From assembly GCA_029237695.1 (NCBI GenBank), contig CM055265.1, forward strand, positions 116,968,067 to 117,032,066: a stretch of DNA of 64,000 nt, read 5' to 3'. The DNA is from Conchocele bisecta. Its lineage: Eukaryota > Mollusca > Bivalvia > Lucinida > Thyasiridae. This document shows, one piece after another, positions 43,241 to 53,631 of the stretch. The notes under the pieces are model-generated. The model worked only from the letters and a program-made list of their open reading frames with translations. It was not told the origin of the DNA and did not search any database. The translations under genes and the position numbers were made by a program. Numbering within the stretch: the stretch's first letter is position 1; each line of letters starts with the position of its first letter.

Positions 43241-43733
43241 TTTTGTCGAGCCCACTTGCGGAAAGCGAGACAGTGATCACAATGACGTCCGGGTGTCCAT
43301 GTGCGCGTGCGTCCGAAATCTGCGTTAACGTTTTTAAATACCTTATATCTCTGCAGTCTTAAGTCACATTGACTTGAAACTTCAAAGGCTTATTAGTCAA
43401 CATCCATATATTTATTATGTGTACCACTCATGTGGCCCCCTGTGCCCCAAGGTCAAATGACTTTGAAATTTGTGTTAAGGTTTTTACATACCTTATATCT
43501 CCACAAAACTTACTCAGATTTGCTTCAAACTTCAAATAATTCTTTATTATCATCCATATTTTCATTCTATAGCCCACCCATGCGACCCACATACCTAGGA
43601 TCAAGGTCAAATGACTTTTAAATTTGCGTTAAAGCTTTTACATACCGTACCTTAATTCAAACTTCAAATAAATATACTCTGAGACCATCAAATGCCTCGG
43701 CTGGCTCGACATGCGGGCCGCGGCCATCTGGTG
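43241..43733 (+). mobile_element. core-repeat element, hairpin GTCGAGCCC...GGAAAGCGAGAC
   Basis: The left end TTTTGTCGAGCCCACTTGCGG is a family relative of 11397 and 48963. Two units of about 150 bp follow, with ACCTTATATCTCCACAAAACTT and AGGTCAAATGACTTTGAAATTTG. The right end is CATCAAATGCCTCGGCTGGCTCGACATGCGG, where GGCTCGAC is the inverse of GTCGAGCC at the left. Confidence 0.65.
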
Positions 43734-44298
43734 TATTTAGATAGTCTAAGCATTAAAAAAAACAATCAAGCACAACATGGCTGCCAAATTCAGAATGGCC
43801 GCCATAATAAAAATAATAATAAAATTAAAGAAAGTCCACATTTAATATTCATTTCAAACCGGTTTTATACTTTATGATAGTGTGTGGTGCATTTAGTATT
43901 CATAATAGCCATTGACATTAATACAATATTCATATCTTGTCAAAATGGGGCGTATTACATTTTCACCATTGTGAAATTGACCTGGTTTGTATGTAAATAC
44001 ATTCATGAGGTTGTGTGTCTGTCCAACGATATTGTGGTGGCTTAAGCTTTTCTGACAATGCTTACGATCACATGACATACATGATGTGGTAATATGGCCA
44101 CTCAAGATATAGTTTGTCCCCTAACGACCATATATATGCTCAATTGCAGTTTTCACTGTTTGGAGAAAATCACATTCTAAGGTTTTTACCTTGCGTCATA
44201 AATCAAGTCGTTTATGTACAGTAAGAAGGTGTTTTGCGGTCACTATCACGTTGTGACACATACTAACTGTACGGTTTTGTTTTATCTGTATGATATAC

Positions 44299-44449
44299 CA
44301 GGGCCGTAGCCACGTTGAGGCGAACCGAGGCCTCGGTAGAAATTTTGCAGATTTTTTCTTTTACGATGCGGGTCGCGCTACGCGCTCCCACTGGATACAC
44401 GTTTTATAAGATTTGCCTCGGTAGATTTTTACCTCTGGCTACGGCCCTG
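44299..44449. mobile_element. hAT-like MITE, TIR CAGGGCCGTAGCCA, TSD TATAC
   Basis: A 151-bp element with ends CAGGGCCGTAGCCACG and TGGCTACGGCCCTG is flanked by the direct repeat TATAC (44294-44298 and 44450-44454). Same terminus type and 5-bp duplication as 2894-3055 and 3571-4684. The 43740-44298 stretch on its left holds no gene. Confidence 0.85.
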
Positions 44450-44947
44450 TATACAGTACATGTGATGCCAAATTTTGGAATTAAATGCTAGTAATGAGAC
44501 CAAGCTTATGGCTATGTGTGACCATCTGATAAATATTTCATTTAATGTATACCATAAGTGCAATAGTGAACAAACACTAGTGTTGTAATCTGTTTCAAAG
44601 CTTTCCTCGGTGTTATATGTATGGTAACCAATCCCAAAAATATACATGCACTTTGTTTCAAAACGCGCATGATGACAACACTACCATATACTTTCAAATA
44701 TCAGTACATGGCTATTACAAGTCGTGTATATGTTACAGTACATGAATGTACTTATTTACTCAATAGCAGCAACACGTTTATGCCATATGTATTCATATTT
44801 GTATAATAGTAACAGGTCTTCGTAGATGTTTATTGTACAGAACAAATTTCAAAACCATGTATATATATGACTTCATCACTCGTATGTTCATCAATTGTAC
44901 ATATCATTGTAGTTCATTTACTAATTAAGATGGAGAGGTACTGAGTT

Positions 44948-45357
44948 GCTGGTGGGTGGCAGGTGGTAGCATGCGATGGGTAATTTAACGATCGGGATTC
45001 ATCCTTACCAGAATCCCGACCAGATACCTGGTTTGGCCCTCAGATATGTCTTTGACATTCTTGTATGTGAGAGTTTAGTTTGATTATACCCCTTATATGA
45101 GTAATATGATTATTCGTAATCCTATTACTTTTAGGGGAAGGAGCCAAGTGACTTTGGTGTGGTATAGAGCTGTCACCAGGTCAGGTTATTATAATTTCAT
45201 GACTGTATATATAATTATTGCGATGTAAATATTCCGTTCTGATTTTGTGATTTCCCCCCAATGCAGCAGGCTGAATGCCGGATTGAACCCTTTGGCCCGG
45301 CTTTAAATGACCTTAGCTGTTGAAAGGCTGTTACACACTATTAAACAAACAAACAGA
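44948..45357 (+). mobile_element. AAACA-tailed SINE copy
   Basis: It runs from TGCTGGTGGGTGGCAGGTGG through GATCGGGATTCATCCTTACC and GCTGTCACCAGGTCAGG to GTTGAAAGGCTGTTACACAC and (AAAC)n. The flanks 44455-44947 and 45358-45845 show no gene; the 78-codon minus-strand frame at 45590-45826 has no recognisable content. Confidence 0.75.
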
Positions 45358-45845
45358 CGGGGCTGCTGACCAGGATTAGTGTATGTGAACAACTGAGTAA
45401 AATGTACACTGTTCATCGTCAATACATTGATTACTCAATAACATACTTTGCCAACACTTCAGTATCAAACACAGTCATTTGAGTAGACATTGCAGCACTA
45501 GTTTACATAGAATATTAATGCGAGTCCATATCCTCCTCCACCATAACTGGGTCGGGTAATCTTATACAGTCTTACTTGTTGACACTGCTTCATTCAATTG
45601 GTGATAAATTAACGGAATTATCATAGTGACATAATGACGGAATGTATGTCCTTTTCTCGGTTGAAACCAGACATTTGGAACTGTACTTGTAAGCTGAATT
45701 GTTAGTGTCCGTGTTCACTTTAAACATTGTTGATACATCTATTGTTTTAAAGCCATCAGCATAGCTATATTTGAAATTAATTTGATTCTCGGTAGTCTTC
45801 TGAAACTTTAGCGCATTATGCTTCACCTAGTTCAACTTATTACAG

Positions 45846-46213
45846 AGGGTGGCAGGTGAGAGCATGCGATGAGTAATTTAACGATCAGGGTTTGGCCCTC
45901 ACGTACTGGTTATATCCCTTATGTGAGTATTACGATTATACGTAATCCTATTACTTTTATTCGTAATCCTATTACTTTTAGGGGAAAGGGCCAAGTGACT
46001 TTGGTGTGGTATGGACCTGGCACCAGGTCAGGTTATTCTAATTTCAGGGCTGATTATATGTTTTCTCGATGTAAGTATTCTGTTCTGATGTTGAGATTCC
46101 ACTACCCCACCCACCCCTTCCAACGCAGCAGGTTAAAACGGGATCGAACCCGTTTTTCCGGCCTTACATGACCTTAGCTGTTGATAGGCCGTTAAACACC
46201 AATAAACAAACAA
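45846..46213 (+). mobile_element. AAACA-tailed SINE copy, shortened head
   Basis: GAGGGTGGCAGGTGAGAGCATGC begins it; a deletion removes part of the TTTGGCCCTCA region, and CGTAATCCTATTACTTTTA is duplicated (45940-45980). The 3' end is GATAGGCCGTTAAACACC with (AAAC)n. Confidence 0.75.
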
Positions 46214-46237
46214 CATTTCAGTTTTGAATGTATATTT

Positions 46238-47190
46238 TAGCTCACCCGAGCCAAAGGCTCAATGAGCTATTGTTACCGCTTTTCGTCCGTCCGTCCACAA
46301 TTCCAAACGTCTTCTCTCGAACCGCTGGGCCAATGTTGACAAAACTTCACATATATTATATATTGGTGATGCACGTCAGATTTGTAAAATTGGAGATCGT
46401 CGCATAATCCATGATGGCCGCCGTGGACAAGTAGGTCAAATTCTTTAAAATTCTTCTACTCCCGAACCGCCAGACAGATTTCAGATTTGTTAAAATGGTG
46501 GCTCCGGGGTCAAAAATGGGCGGGTCCGGAGGGGTCAAGTATGGGTCAAATGTCGCATTTGACCGAATATGGTTGTGTCATGTGGAGAATGTCTTATCGA
46601 AATCGGATGATTACGTCATCCAATATGGCCGCCGAAAGGTCAAAAGATCATTTTATTAGATATTTCAAACGTCTTCTTCTCGTGACCGCTTGGCAGATAT
46701 TGGCCTAACCGCACAGTTATGGTCCGTGGGTGAAGCCTTTTCATATTTGTTAAGATGGAGATCATCGTATAATCAAAGATTATAGAAAGGTAGGTCAAAT
46801 TTTAAAATTTCTTCTCATGAATCGCATGACTGATTTCGGCGAAACTTAGCAGTAATGATCAATAGGCAACACTTTTTTCAAATTTGTTAAAATGGTGGCC
46901 CCGGGGTCAAAATTGGGCGTCACAAGGTTAAGTACGGGTCAGATTTCACGTTTGACTGAATATGGTCATGTCATATATCAAATCGAAGGTATCGACAAGA
47001 CAACCACTCTGGAGCATGTTTTGTCGAAATCGAATGATTACATCATCCAATATGGTCGCAGAACGGTCTAAAGGTCATCCTTCTATTAGAGATTTCAAAC
47101 GTCTCCTTGTCGTGCATTACTTGGCCAATATTGGCCAAACTTCACAGTTATGGTCCGTGGGTGAAACCTTTTTCATAGTTTTACTAGGTT
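46238..47190 (+). mobile_element. core-repeat element, hairpin TAGCTCACCCGAGCC
   Basis: The left end TAGCTCACCCGAGCC-AAA-GGCTCAATGAGCTA folds into a hairpin (46239-46270) and is followed by (GTCC)n. Two to three units of about 280-330 bp carry TTCAAACGTCTTCTTCTCG, CCGGGGTCAAAATTGGGC and ATCCAATATGGCCGC. This hairpin-GTCC start is common in mollusc DNA. The right end is approximate. Confidence 0.6.
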
Positions 47191-48505
47191 AACTCCATTG
47201 GAACTACCTAGTCGTAGAGATGGAATGTCAACTATTTCTACATTTAAAATTACCATAATGAGTATCGAATTTGAAATGTTTCATTACTGAATTTTACTGA
47301 ATTAGCACATGTAAACTAAAGAATAAAGCACACAGTCTGAATTATTTAGTTATATATTTACAGTATAGTCAATGTTTTGTCATCCTGTCCCATTAAACAA
47401 TAGTTAACTGTCACCATAGATATCACACTAGTTTAGTGGAGGGTACCTCGCGGTCATTATGGCGCTTTTGAGGCCATATAAAGTTGATTTATTGAATATC
47501 ATCCGAACTTTGGGGAAAAATAGGGCGGGTGTGCGTCTTATTTTTTTATGTTTTTATTAAAAGTTGTAAATAGTGTTAACACACAACAATTAATGATTTA
47601 TCTTAAAATACATACAAATAAAAAATAATCTGGAATTACTGTTTAAGGGCGGGTGGGGAATATATATAACAATTGGGCGTTCTGGTCCACCCACCCAACA
47701 CCCACATTTAGCCCAAATAAACCGCTATTTTGTTTATGAAAACAAAAGTACTACACTCACCTACACCCTGAACCAGACCACCCAATTCTCCAGATTAGTG
47801 TTTATTTTTCACTAAAAAATTATCTAGCTACGGAGAAGAATAAATTCATATTTGTATTCTCCTTAATTTTGCGCTTTCATCCATTCCGTCCGTAAACTTG
47901 GATGTGCCCATAACCGTGAATATAGACACTAAAGATTGGTCCCCTGCTCATGCCACATAGATAGCAGGTTAGCAAGATCACACGGAACATATGTTTTCTC
48001 GAATGTTCTCTTTTAACTCATTTCCTATTGCGCAATATTGTGAAATTCCGTATCATCCATAGCAGCCAAACTGATCAGGCGTATTTTGTTAAAATTTGTT
48101 GAAAAAAAAAACGCAGAAATATTATTCTGTTTCTCTTCAAATTTATCAGCACAACAACGAAAACACCATAGTGACGATCGGTAGAGAGAAGAAAGACGAA
48201 CATCATATAATACCAGAAAACATGTAAGTAAAATTTCTAACCTGAAAACTACGACCAACGGCCAGTTAAAATACCTGTCGTTGTGTATTATTATGCATAT
48301 AGATGGAAAATGTGGTGGACCATGTTGAGAAAGGGCATTTTTCTTGGACCATGTGAACAAAGTACACCCGTGAACAAAGGCTACTTTTGCAATTTTTGTC
48401 TGTTTAAGAGTAGTACAAAATCTAAGCTTTCTGGAACATAATGATGTGGTGATTTTACAAATTTGGCAACAATGTCACAATTCCCATTTCGTATTTACTT
48501 TCAGG
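47191..48505. other. no gene recognised
   Basis: AT-rich stretch. GGGCGGGTGTGCGTCTTATTT near 47520 is the only GC-rich feature. The 111-codon minus-strand frame at 48025-48360 shows no domain. Confidence 0.4.
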
Positions 48506-48508
48506 AAC

Positions 48509-48807
48509 ATGAGCGGTATATATAACAACCTAGAGAGCCTGACTAACTACTTGATGTCAACATACCCAGGTGACAAACCAATACAAGTACAAAATATCTT
48601 CTACAAAAGAAGTTTCGAACGGTCCTTAACCAAGAAGTCAACCAGATGTTTCATCTGAGGAGGGGTGTATACAAACAATCCAAGAATGTGCAATATGAAA
48701 AAGGAGCGACGAACACAATATAATTTTTTAATTTGTGCTACCAGGGACAAGCTATAAAAGTACTTAAAGCAAGTGCACGAGAAGTCAAATTTAATGTATC
48801 CGAATAA
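48509..48807 (+). pseudogene. unidentified coding-like remnant, frameshifted
   Basis: After TTTACTTTCAG a frame begins ATGAGCGGTATATATAAC (MSGIYNNLESLTNYL) and stops at 48656-48658. Coding-like sequence then appears in a second frame (KFRTVLNQEVNQMFHLRRG) to 48722 and a third (GQAIKVLKASAREVKFNVS) to 48807. Such a pattern suggests one decayed gene. It converges with the end of the packaging-ATPase remnant, so it may be a gene of the same element. I do not recognise the product. Confidence 0.3.
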
Positions 48808-48962
48808 TTGAAAGGACATGGTATCACCTTTTCGTCGTCATATTGTAGATCATTAATGTTATTGAATGACTTTGTAAAAACACATCCAACTCTTATGGAA
48901 TGTAGCATTGATTTAGGAACTATTGTGAATTAAGCAATTTAGAATGTTTTGTTTTCATAACT

Positions 48963-50335
48963 CTTTTTGTCGCGCCTGCTTTAGCAGAGGCGCGACTATA
49001 GTCAGCGCTTTTTCCGTCGTCGTCGTCGTCGTCCGCGTCGTCCGCGTCGTCGTCCGTTAAAGTCAAATGCGTTAAAGTTATTGTTTCTTCACAATATCTC
49101 TTTAACCCCTTGCCACACTTTGATAATATTTCACATCAATGTTTGTCATGGGATGAATCTTCACTACGCACACACCCCACATCCAAATTCTGAAGGTCAA
49201 GGTCATTTATTTACTTGTAATGTTCACCGCTTTTGTAACAGGAATGCGTTAAAGTTATTGTTTTTTCACAATATTTCTTTAACCCTTTGCCAGACTTTGA
49301 TAATATTTCACATCAAAGTTCGTCTAGGGATCATGCTTCATTACGCATACCCCCCACATCAAAATTCTGAAGGTCAAGGTCATTTATTTACTTGTAATGT
49401 TCATCCGTTTTGTAACAGAAATGCGTTAAAGTTATTGTTTTTTCACAATATCTCTTTAACCCCTTGCCACACTTTGATAATATTTCACATCGATGTTTGT
49501 CTAGGGATCATGCTTCATTACGCACACCCCCACATCCAAATTCTGAAGGTCAAGGTCATTTATTTACTTGTAATGTTCACCAGTTTTGTAACAGGAATGC
49601 GTTAAAGTTATTGTTTTTTCACAATATCTCTTTAACCCCTTGTCACACTTTGATAATATTTCACATCAATGTTTGTCTACGGATGATGCTTCATTACGCA
49701 CACCCCCACATCCAAATTCTGAAGGTCAAGGTCATTTATTTACTTGTAATGTTCACCGGTTTTGTAACAGGAATGCGTTAAAGTTATTGTTTTTTTCACA
49801 ATATCTCTTTAACCCCTTGCCAGACTTTGATAATATTTCACATCAATGTTCGTCTAGGGATGATACTTCACTACGCACACCCCTACATCCAAATTCTGAA
49901 GGTCAAGGTCATTTATTTACTTGTAATGTTCACCGGTTTTGTAACAGGAATGCGTTAAAGTTATTGTTTTTTTCACAATATCTCTTTAACCCCTTGCCAG
50001 ACTTTGATAATATTTCACATCAATGTTCGTCTAGGGATGATACTTCACTACGCACACCCCTACATCCAAATTCTGAAGGTCAAGGTCATTTATTTACTTG
50101 TAATGTTCACCGGTTTTGTAACAGAAATGCGTTAAAGTTATTGTTTTTTCACAATATCTCTTTAACCCCTTGCCAGACTTTGATAATATTTCACATCAGT
50201 GTTCGTCTAGGGATGATGCTTCATTACGCACACCCCCACATCCAAATTCTGAAGGTCAAGGTCATTTATTTACTTTTAATGTTCACGGTCAAATGCCTCG
50301 GTAGGCGCGACACCGCTTCCGTGGCGGAATTCTTG
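48963..50335 (+). mobile_element. core-repeat element with seven 177-bp units, inserted at the end of the ATPase remnant
   Basis: The left hairpin GTCGCGCCT-GCTTTAGC-AGAGGCGCGAC (48969-48995) is followed by a (GTC)n/(GTCCGC)n tract (49012-49056). Seven nearly identical units then begin at 49069, 49246, 49423, 49599, 49775, 49952 and 50129. Each holds CACAATATCTCTTTAACCCC, TTTGATAATATTTCACATC and GAAGGTCAAGGTCATTT. The right end is GTCAAATGCCTCGGTAGGCGCGACACC...GCGGAATTCTTG; AGGCGCGAC is the inverse of the left end. The long frames through the array (up to 270 codons) arise because 177 is a multiple of three and are not genes. Confidence 0.8.
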
Positions 50336-50929
50336 TCTTATTTTGTTTCTTTCCTTCAGGGTTGGAATAACATCATTTTCTCTCAAACAGTACTCAAAGC
50401 TATCTCTATCCTTCGTATAAAACATACACAGCCATTTTGTCTGTTCTCTTAAGTCTTTTAAGACTGAACTATCTCTGTGATATAACCCAAACGCTTTGCT
50501 CCGCATGTCGCCCAGAGAATGCCAGCTGTGACAGCATATATTTTATCTTAGTCATTTGCTTTGTAGCTGAACAGTCATCAATGATATATAATGTAGGACT
50601 TCCAACATATTTATTAAAAAAATAATCTTAACAGTTCTTGCAACATCTTTTCACCATTACTACTAACTAGATTAACAAATCTTTATTGTTTTATCTCTCG
50701 GATGTCGTACATCACCTATCCAAATTCTGTTTTCATAAGCCTTGTTCCATGCTACAGTTTGACAAAGTGTAACTATATTCTCAAATACTACACCATATCC
50801 ACCTTGTTGCTGTGGAAGCTCAAGAAGGTCAAGGACAAATGCCGTTTTACCACATCCGGTTTGACCGCAGATAATAGCACTATGCGCATACTTTGGCAAA
50901 TCAATACAACGCCGATACATATCTTCCAT
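50336..50929 (-). pseudogene. FtsK/HerA-type packaging ATPase of a Polinton/adintovirus-like element, broken
   Basis: In large DNA-transposon/virus hybrids of the Polinton-Maverick group this ATPase would pump DNA into a capsid. The start at 50929 reads through a Walker A motif, CGQTGCGKT (about residues 21-29), and stops near 50672. Further coding follows in other frames: a Walker B-like LYIIDDCSA near 50580, the downstream FSGRHAEQSVWVISQ segment, then a last frame (DSSVLKDLREQTKWL) ending at the 48963-50335 insertion. At least two frameshifts and a stop break the gene, so it is inactive. Its first 29 bases overlap the upstream ORF at 50901-51224, an arrangement typical of a compact mobile genome. 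Confidence 0.75.
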
Positions 50930-51224
50930 TTTCTATATTTAATTGCGCATCTTGAATTATAAATAAATATATATTTATTGTACCAGCCGCTTTGGCTGCT
51001 TTAGTAATCTGAATTGTGATACCCTCACTAGTATTTGCTATTTTCCGTCCATTTCCATGTAATAGGCTATCGTCTGTCGTTCTTAAGTCAAGCAAGAGTC
51101 CATATTTTGTTGTAAGATATTCCGCAATTACTACACTGGACACATTCAATTCTTTACTAATAACGTTCACTATTGAATCATTAATAATTCCGCCAGCAAA
51201 CTGTTTGCGTATTTCATCCCACAT
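50901..51224 (-). CDS. unknown 107-aa protein beside the packaging ATPase
   Basis: An uninterrupted ORF runs from ATG 51224 to its stop at 50901. The N-terminal half is helical (WDEIRKQFAGGIINDSIVN, then ELNVSSVVIAEYL). The C-terminal half has an Ala-Gly-rich step (ITKAAKAAGTINIYLFI) and ends in a short polar tail. There is no signal peptide or metal-binding motif. I do not recognise the family. The overlap with the ATPase start suggests both were expressed together in a Polinton/adintovirus-like element. It remains open although its neighbours are broken, which may be chance. Confidence 0.5.
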   Translation of the reverse strand: MWDEIRKQFAGGIINDSIVNVISKELNVSSVVIAEYLTTKYGLLLDLRTTDDSLLHGNGRKIANTSEGITIQITKAAKAAGTINIYLFIIQDAQLNIENGRYVSALY

Positions 51225-51230
51225 ATTATA

Positions 51231-51308
51231 TTATTTCATCCCTTGACTGTATAGCTGATTAGGCACACCCTGGATAATAACTTCAACTTTATTTATTTTC
51301 GGATTTTA
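51231..51308 (-). pseudogene. C-terminal remnant of a gene upstream of the 107-aa ORF
   Basis: A short open frame (KVEVIIQGVPNQLYSQGMK) ends with TAA at 51233-51231, just before the ATG of the next ORF. Stops interrupt it upstream. Its position suggests the end of another gene of the same element, cut off by the LINE that begins near 51372. Too short to identify. Confidence 0.35.
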
Positions 51309-51371
51309 GAATTTTTCAGTCTCTTGCAAAATCTGCTGGTGATTCTTCAAATAACATTAAAATTCCCTTCA

Positions 51372-52652
51372 TGATACCTTTACATTGCTATGCGTACGTT
51401 TTTCAACCAATCTCAGCAGACTTATTGATCAAAATTACACAGCTAAGATTCAAGAAATAAGGGCTCCCCTGGCGCAGTGGTCAAAGCCTAATTTAACACC
51501 ATTAGGACAAATAACCGTCATTAAGACACTAGCAATATCTAAAGTGAACCATCTATGTTTAAGCTTACCAAGTCCTAGCGAGAATGTAATCAAACAACTA
51601 CATACACTATATTTTAATTATCTATGGAATGGTCCCATAGACAGGAGCAAACGTGATGTAGTTATTAAACCGTACCAACTTGGTGGGCTGAAAATGCTCG
51701 ATGTCAAATATTTTATATCGGCAATGAAAGTATCGTGGATAAGAAGACTTTCATAGAAAGACACTAGATGGTTAGATCTACACCTACATGTTTGCCCTTT
51801 TGTGAATTGTTTCATGAAATATGGACCGAATTATATTTATAGAAATATACATAGAATAAATAATGCCTTTTGGAAAGACGTTTATAAATCTTACGCTGAT
51901 TTTTCGAGCATACTAATACCAACCACTTTCGAGGAATTCATAGCACAGCCTATATGTTACAATAAAAAATTCCAGGTCGGAGACGAACCGATTACTGACC
52001 AACAGTTTCACTCTAATAACATATCGTTGGTACGCGACTTGCTTAAACCCGATGGATTGTTTTTATTATGCAAAGCATTTACCGATACATACACAAATAT
52101 GTTAAACGTACATTTTATAGATTTTAATGGCATAATACTCGCCATAAGATCGGCAATCCATAGATTAAATATAATATCAACAGACATCCCTAGTTATATA
52201 GTACCATATATGCCTTTTCAACTATCATTTATACTAAAGAGTCCAAAAGGGAGTAGAGATATATACAATGTACTCATAAACAATCGAGTTCAGCCCTCTG
52301 CTATTGATAAGTGGAATTCTATTCGTAATATAGATCATTGGTTTAGTTGGACGTTTGCATTTCGCTTACCGTTTAGAACAACATTAGACACTGGGTTGAG
52401 ATGTTCCCAATATAACATAAATCACAAAATACAAGGCCCGAATTTTTTACATAAAATTGGCGTTCGACAAAACAATTCCTGCACGTTTTGTCACCGAGAA
52501 GTAGAAACAATCGAAATCTATTGTGGAACTGTCCAATAATACAAACCTTTATATCTTCTTTTAAAACACGGATTACCGATAATTCCAACGGTATAAACAA
52601 TGTGAAACTAACTATTGAACGTTTTTTGTTTGGAACAATCAAATATGGAATA
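51372..52652 (+). pseudogene. L1/Tx1-like LINE, C-terminal part of ORF2, 5' truncated
   Basis: The frame starting about 51372 has the post-reverse-transcriptase segment typical of L1-type elements: IQEIRAPLAQWSKPNLTPLG, ITVIKTLAISKVNHL, then YFNYLWNG and KRDVVIKPYQLGGLKMLDV. After a stop at 51754-51756 it continues to the zinc-knuckle-like region FLHKIGVRQNNSCTFCHRE (C-x2-C, then E-x-I-E). A frameshift near 52515 carries on into LLWNCPIIQTFISSF. The reverse transcriptase and endonuclease are missing. It is dead by truncation, a stop and a frameshift, and is interrupted at 52653 by a core-repeat element. The last piece is at 53450-53604. Confidence 0.8.
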
Positions 52653-53445
52653 GTTTTTGTCCCGGCTGCCTTAGCAGAAGCGGGACATATGCATAGCTTT
52701 TCCGTCGGCGTTGACGGCGTCGGCGGCGGCGTCAACATTTCACGTTAAGTTTTTTGCGTTTAGCTCAGTTTCCAGAAAACCATAACTCCTACGACCTCCA
52801 TACTTGGTATACATCAACACTGTGGTGTAACCATCTCACACAGAGGGAGCCCATGTGACCTTCACCTACTTTTCATCGTTCATTGACCTACTTTTCACAT
52901 GCATTCAACGTTAAGTTTTTGCGTTTAGCTCTGTTTCTAAAACTTAACGCTCAGGTTAATTCATTGTAACTTCTGTTTTCCTCAATGGAATGCTTTAATA
53001 TTCCATACATGCATTTGTAACAAGATCCCGCATCATTCTTCAGAAAGCCCATGATGCCCGCAAACCCCAAAGGTCAAGGTCGCTGACTTAGAAATTTCCG
53101 TGTTTGCAAAAGTTAACGCTCAGTTTTAACGCTCAGTTTATGCTTTAATATGCCATACATGCATTTGTAACAACATCCCGCATCATTCTACAGAAAGCCC
53201 ATGGTGCCCGCTAACCCCAAAGGTCAAGGTCACTGAATTAGAAATTTTCCGTGTTTGGAAAAGTTAACGCTCAGTTTATGCTTTAATATTCCATACATGC
53301 ATTTGTAACAACATCCCGCATCATTCTACAGAAAGCCCATCATTCTACAGAAAGCCCATGGTGCCCGTTAACCCCAAAGGTCAAGGTCACTGACTTAGAA
53401 ATGTCCGTGTTTGGAAAAATTAACGCTCAGTTTATGCTTTAATAT
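52653..53445 (+). mobile_element. core-repeat element inside the LINE
   Basis: The left end TTTTTGTCCCGGCTGCCTTAGC...AGAAGCGGGAC is a hairpin (52659-52686), followed by a GGCGTCGGCGGCGGCG tract. About three units of ~145 bp contain GCTTTAATATTCCATACATGC, CAGAAAGCCCATGNTGCCCG and CCCAAAGGTCAAGGTC. No standard right end (GCGGAATTCTTG) is seen, so it is 3' truncated. The right boundary is set by where LINE coding resumes. Confidence 0.65.
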
Positions 53446-53449
53446 TAAC

Positions 53450-53604
53450 CTCAAATATAAATGGGTTAAAATTTGATATACGATATCTATTCGATACTGA
53501 AAAAAACAATCGCACTGAAGGAATCAAACAATAATTTTGACAAGATATGGGAGCCATTAAAGAACCTGTATGCACACGAATTGCAGCCAATTGACATCAA
53601 TTAA
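53450..53604 (+). pseudogene. last part of the LINE ORF2
   Basis: From about 53473 the frame reads DIYSILKKTIALKESNNNF then DKIWEPLKNLYAHELQ and stops at TAA 53602-53604. Length and charge pattern (W-x-P-L-xxx-Y) match the C-terminus of L1/Tx1-type ORF2. It is out of frame with the sequence before the inserted element. The poly-A tail is absent or lost. Confidence 0.6.
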
Positions 53605-53631
53605 CGAAACATGTAGATACCCACACCCCCA

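Noticed and set aside
48025..48360. 111-codon minus-strand frame
   Set aside because: Composition is that of random translation; no motif, and no splice sites linking it to a gene.
49081..50452. Long plus-strand frames (up to 270 codons) with repeating protein sequence
   Set aside because: They run through seven 177-bp tandem units; because 177 is divisible by three the frame stays open. No homology, and the DNA unit is conserved in non-coding parts as well.
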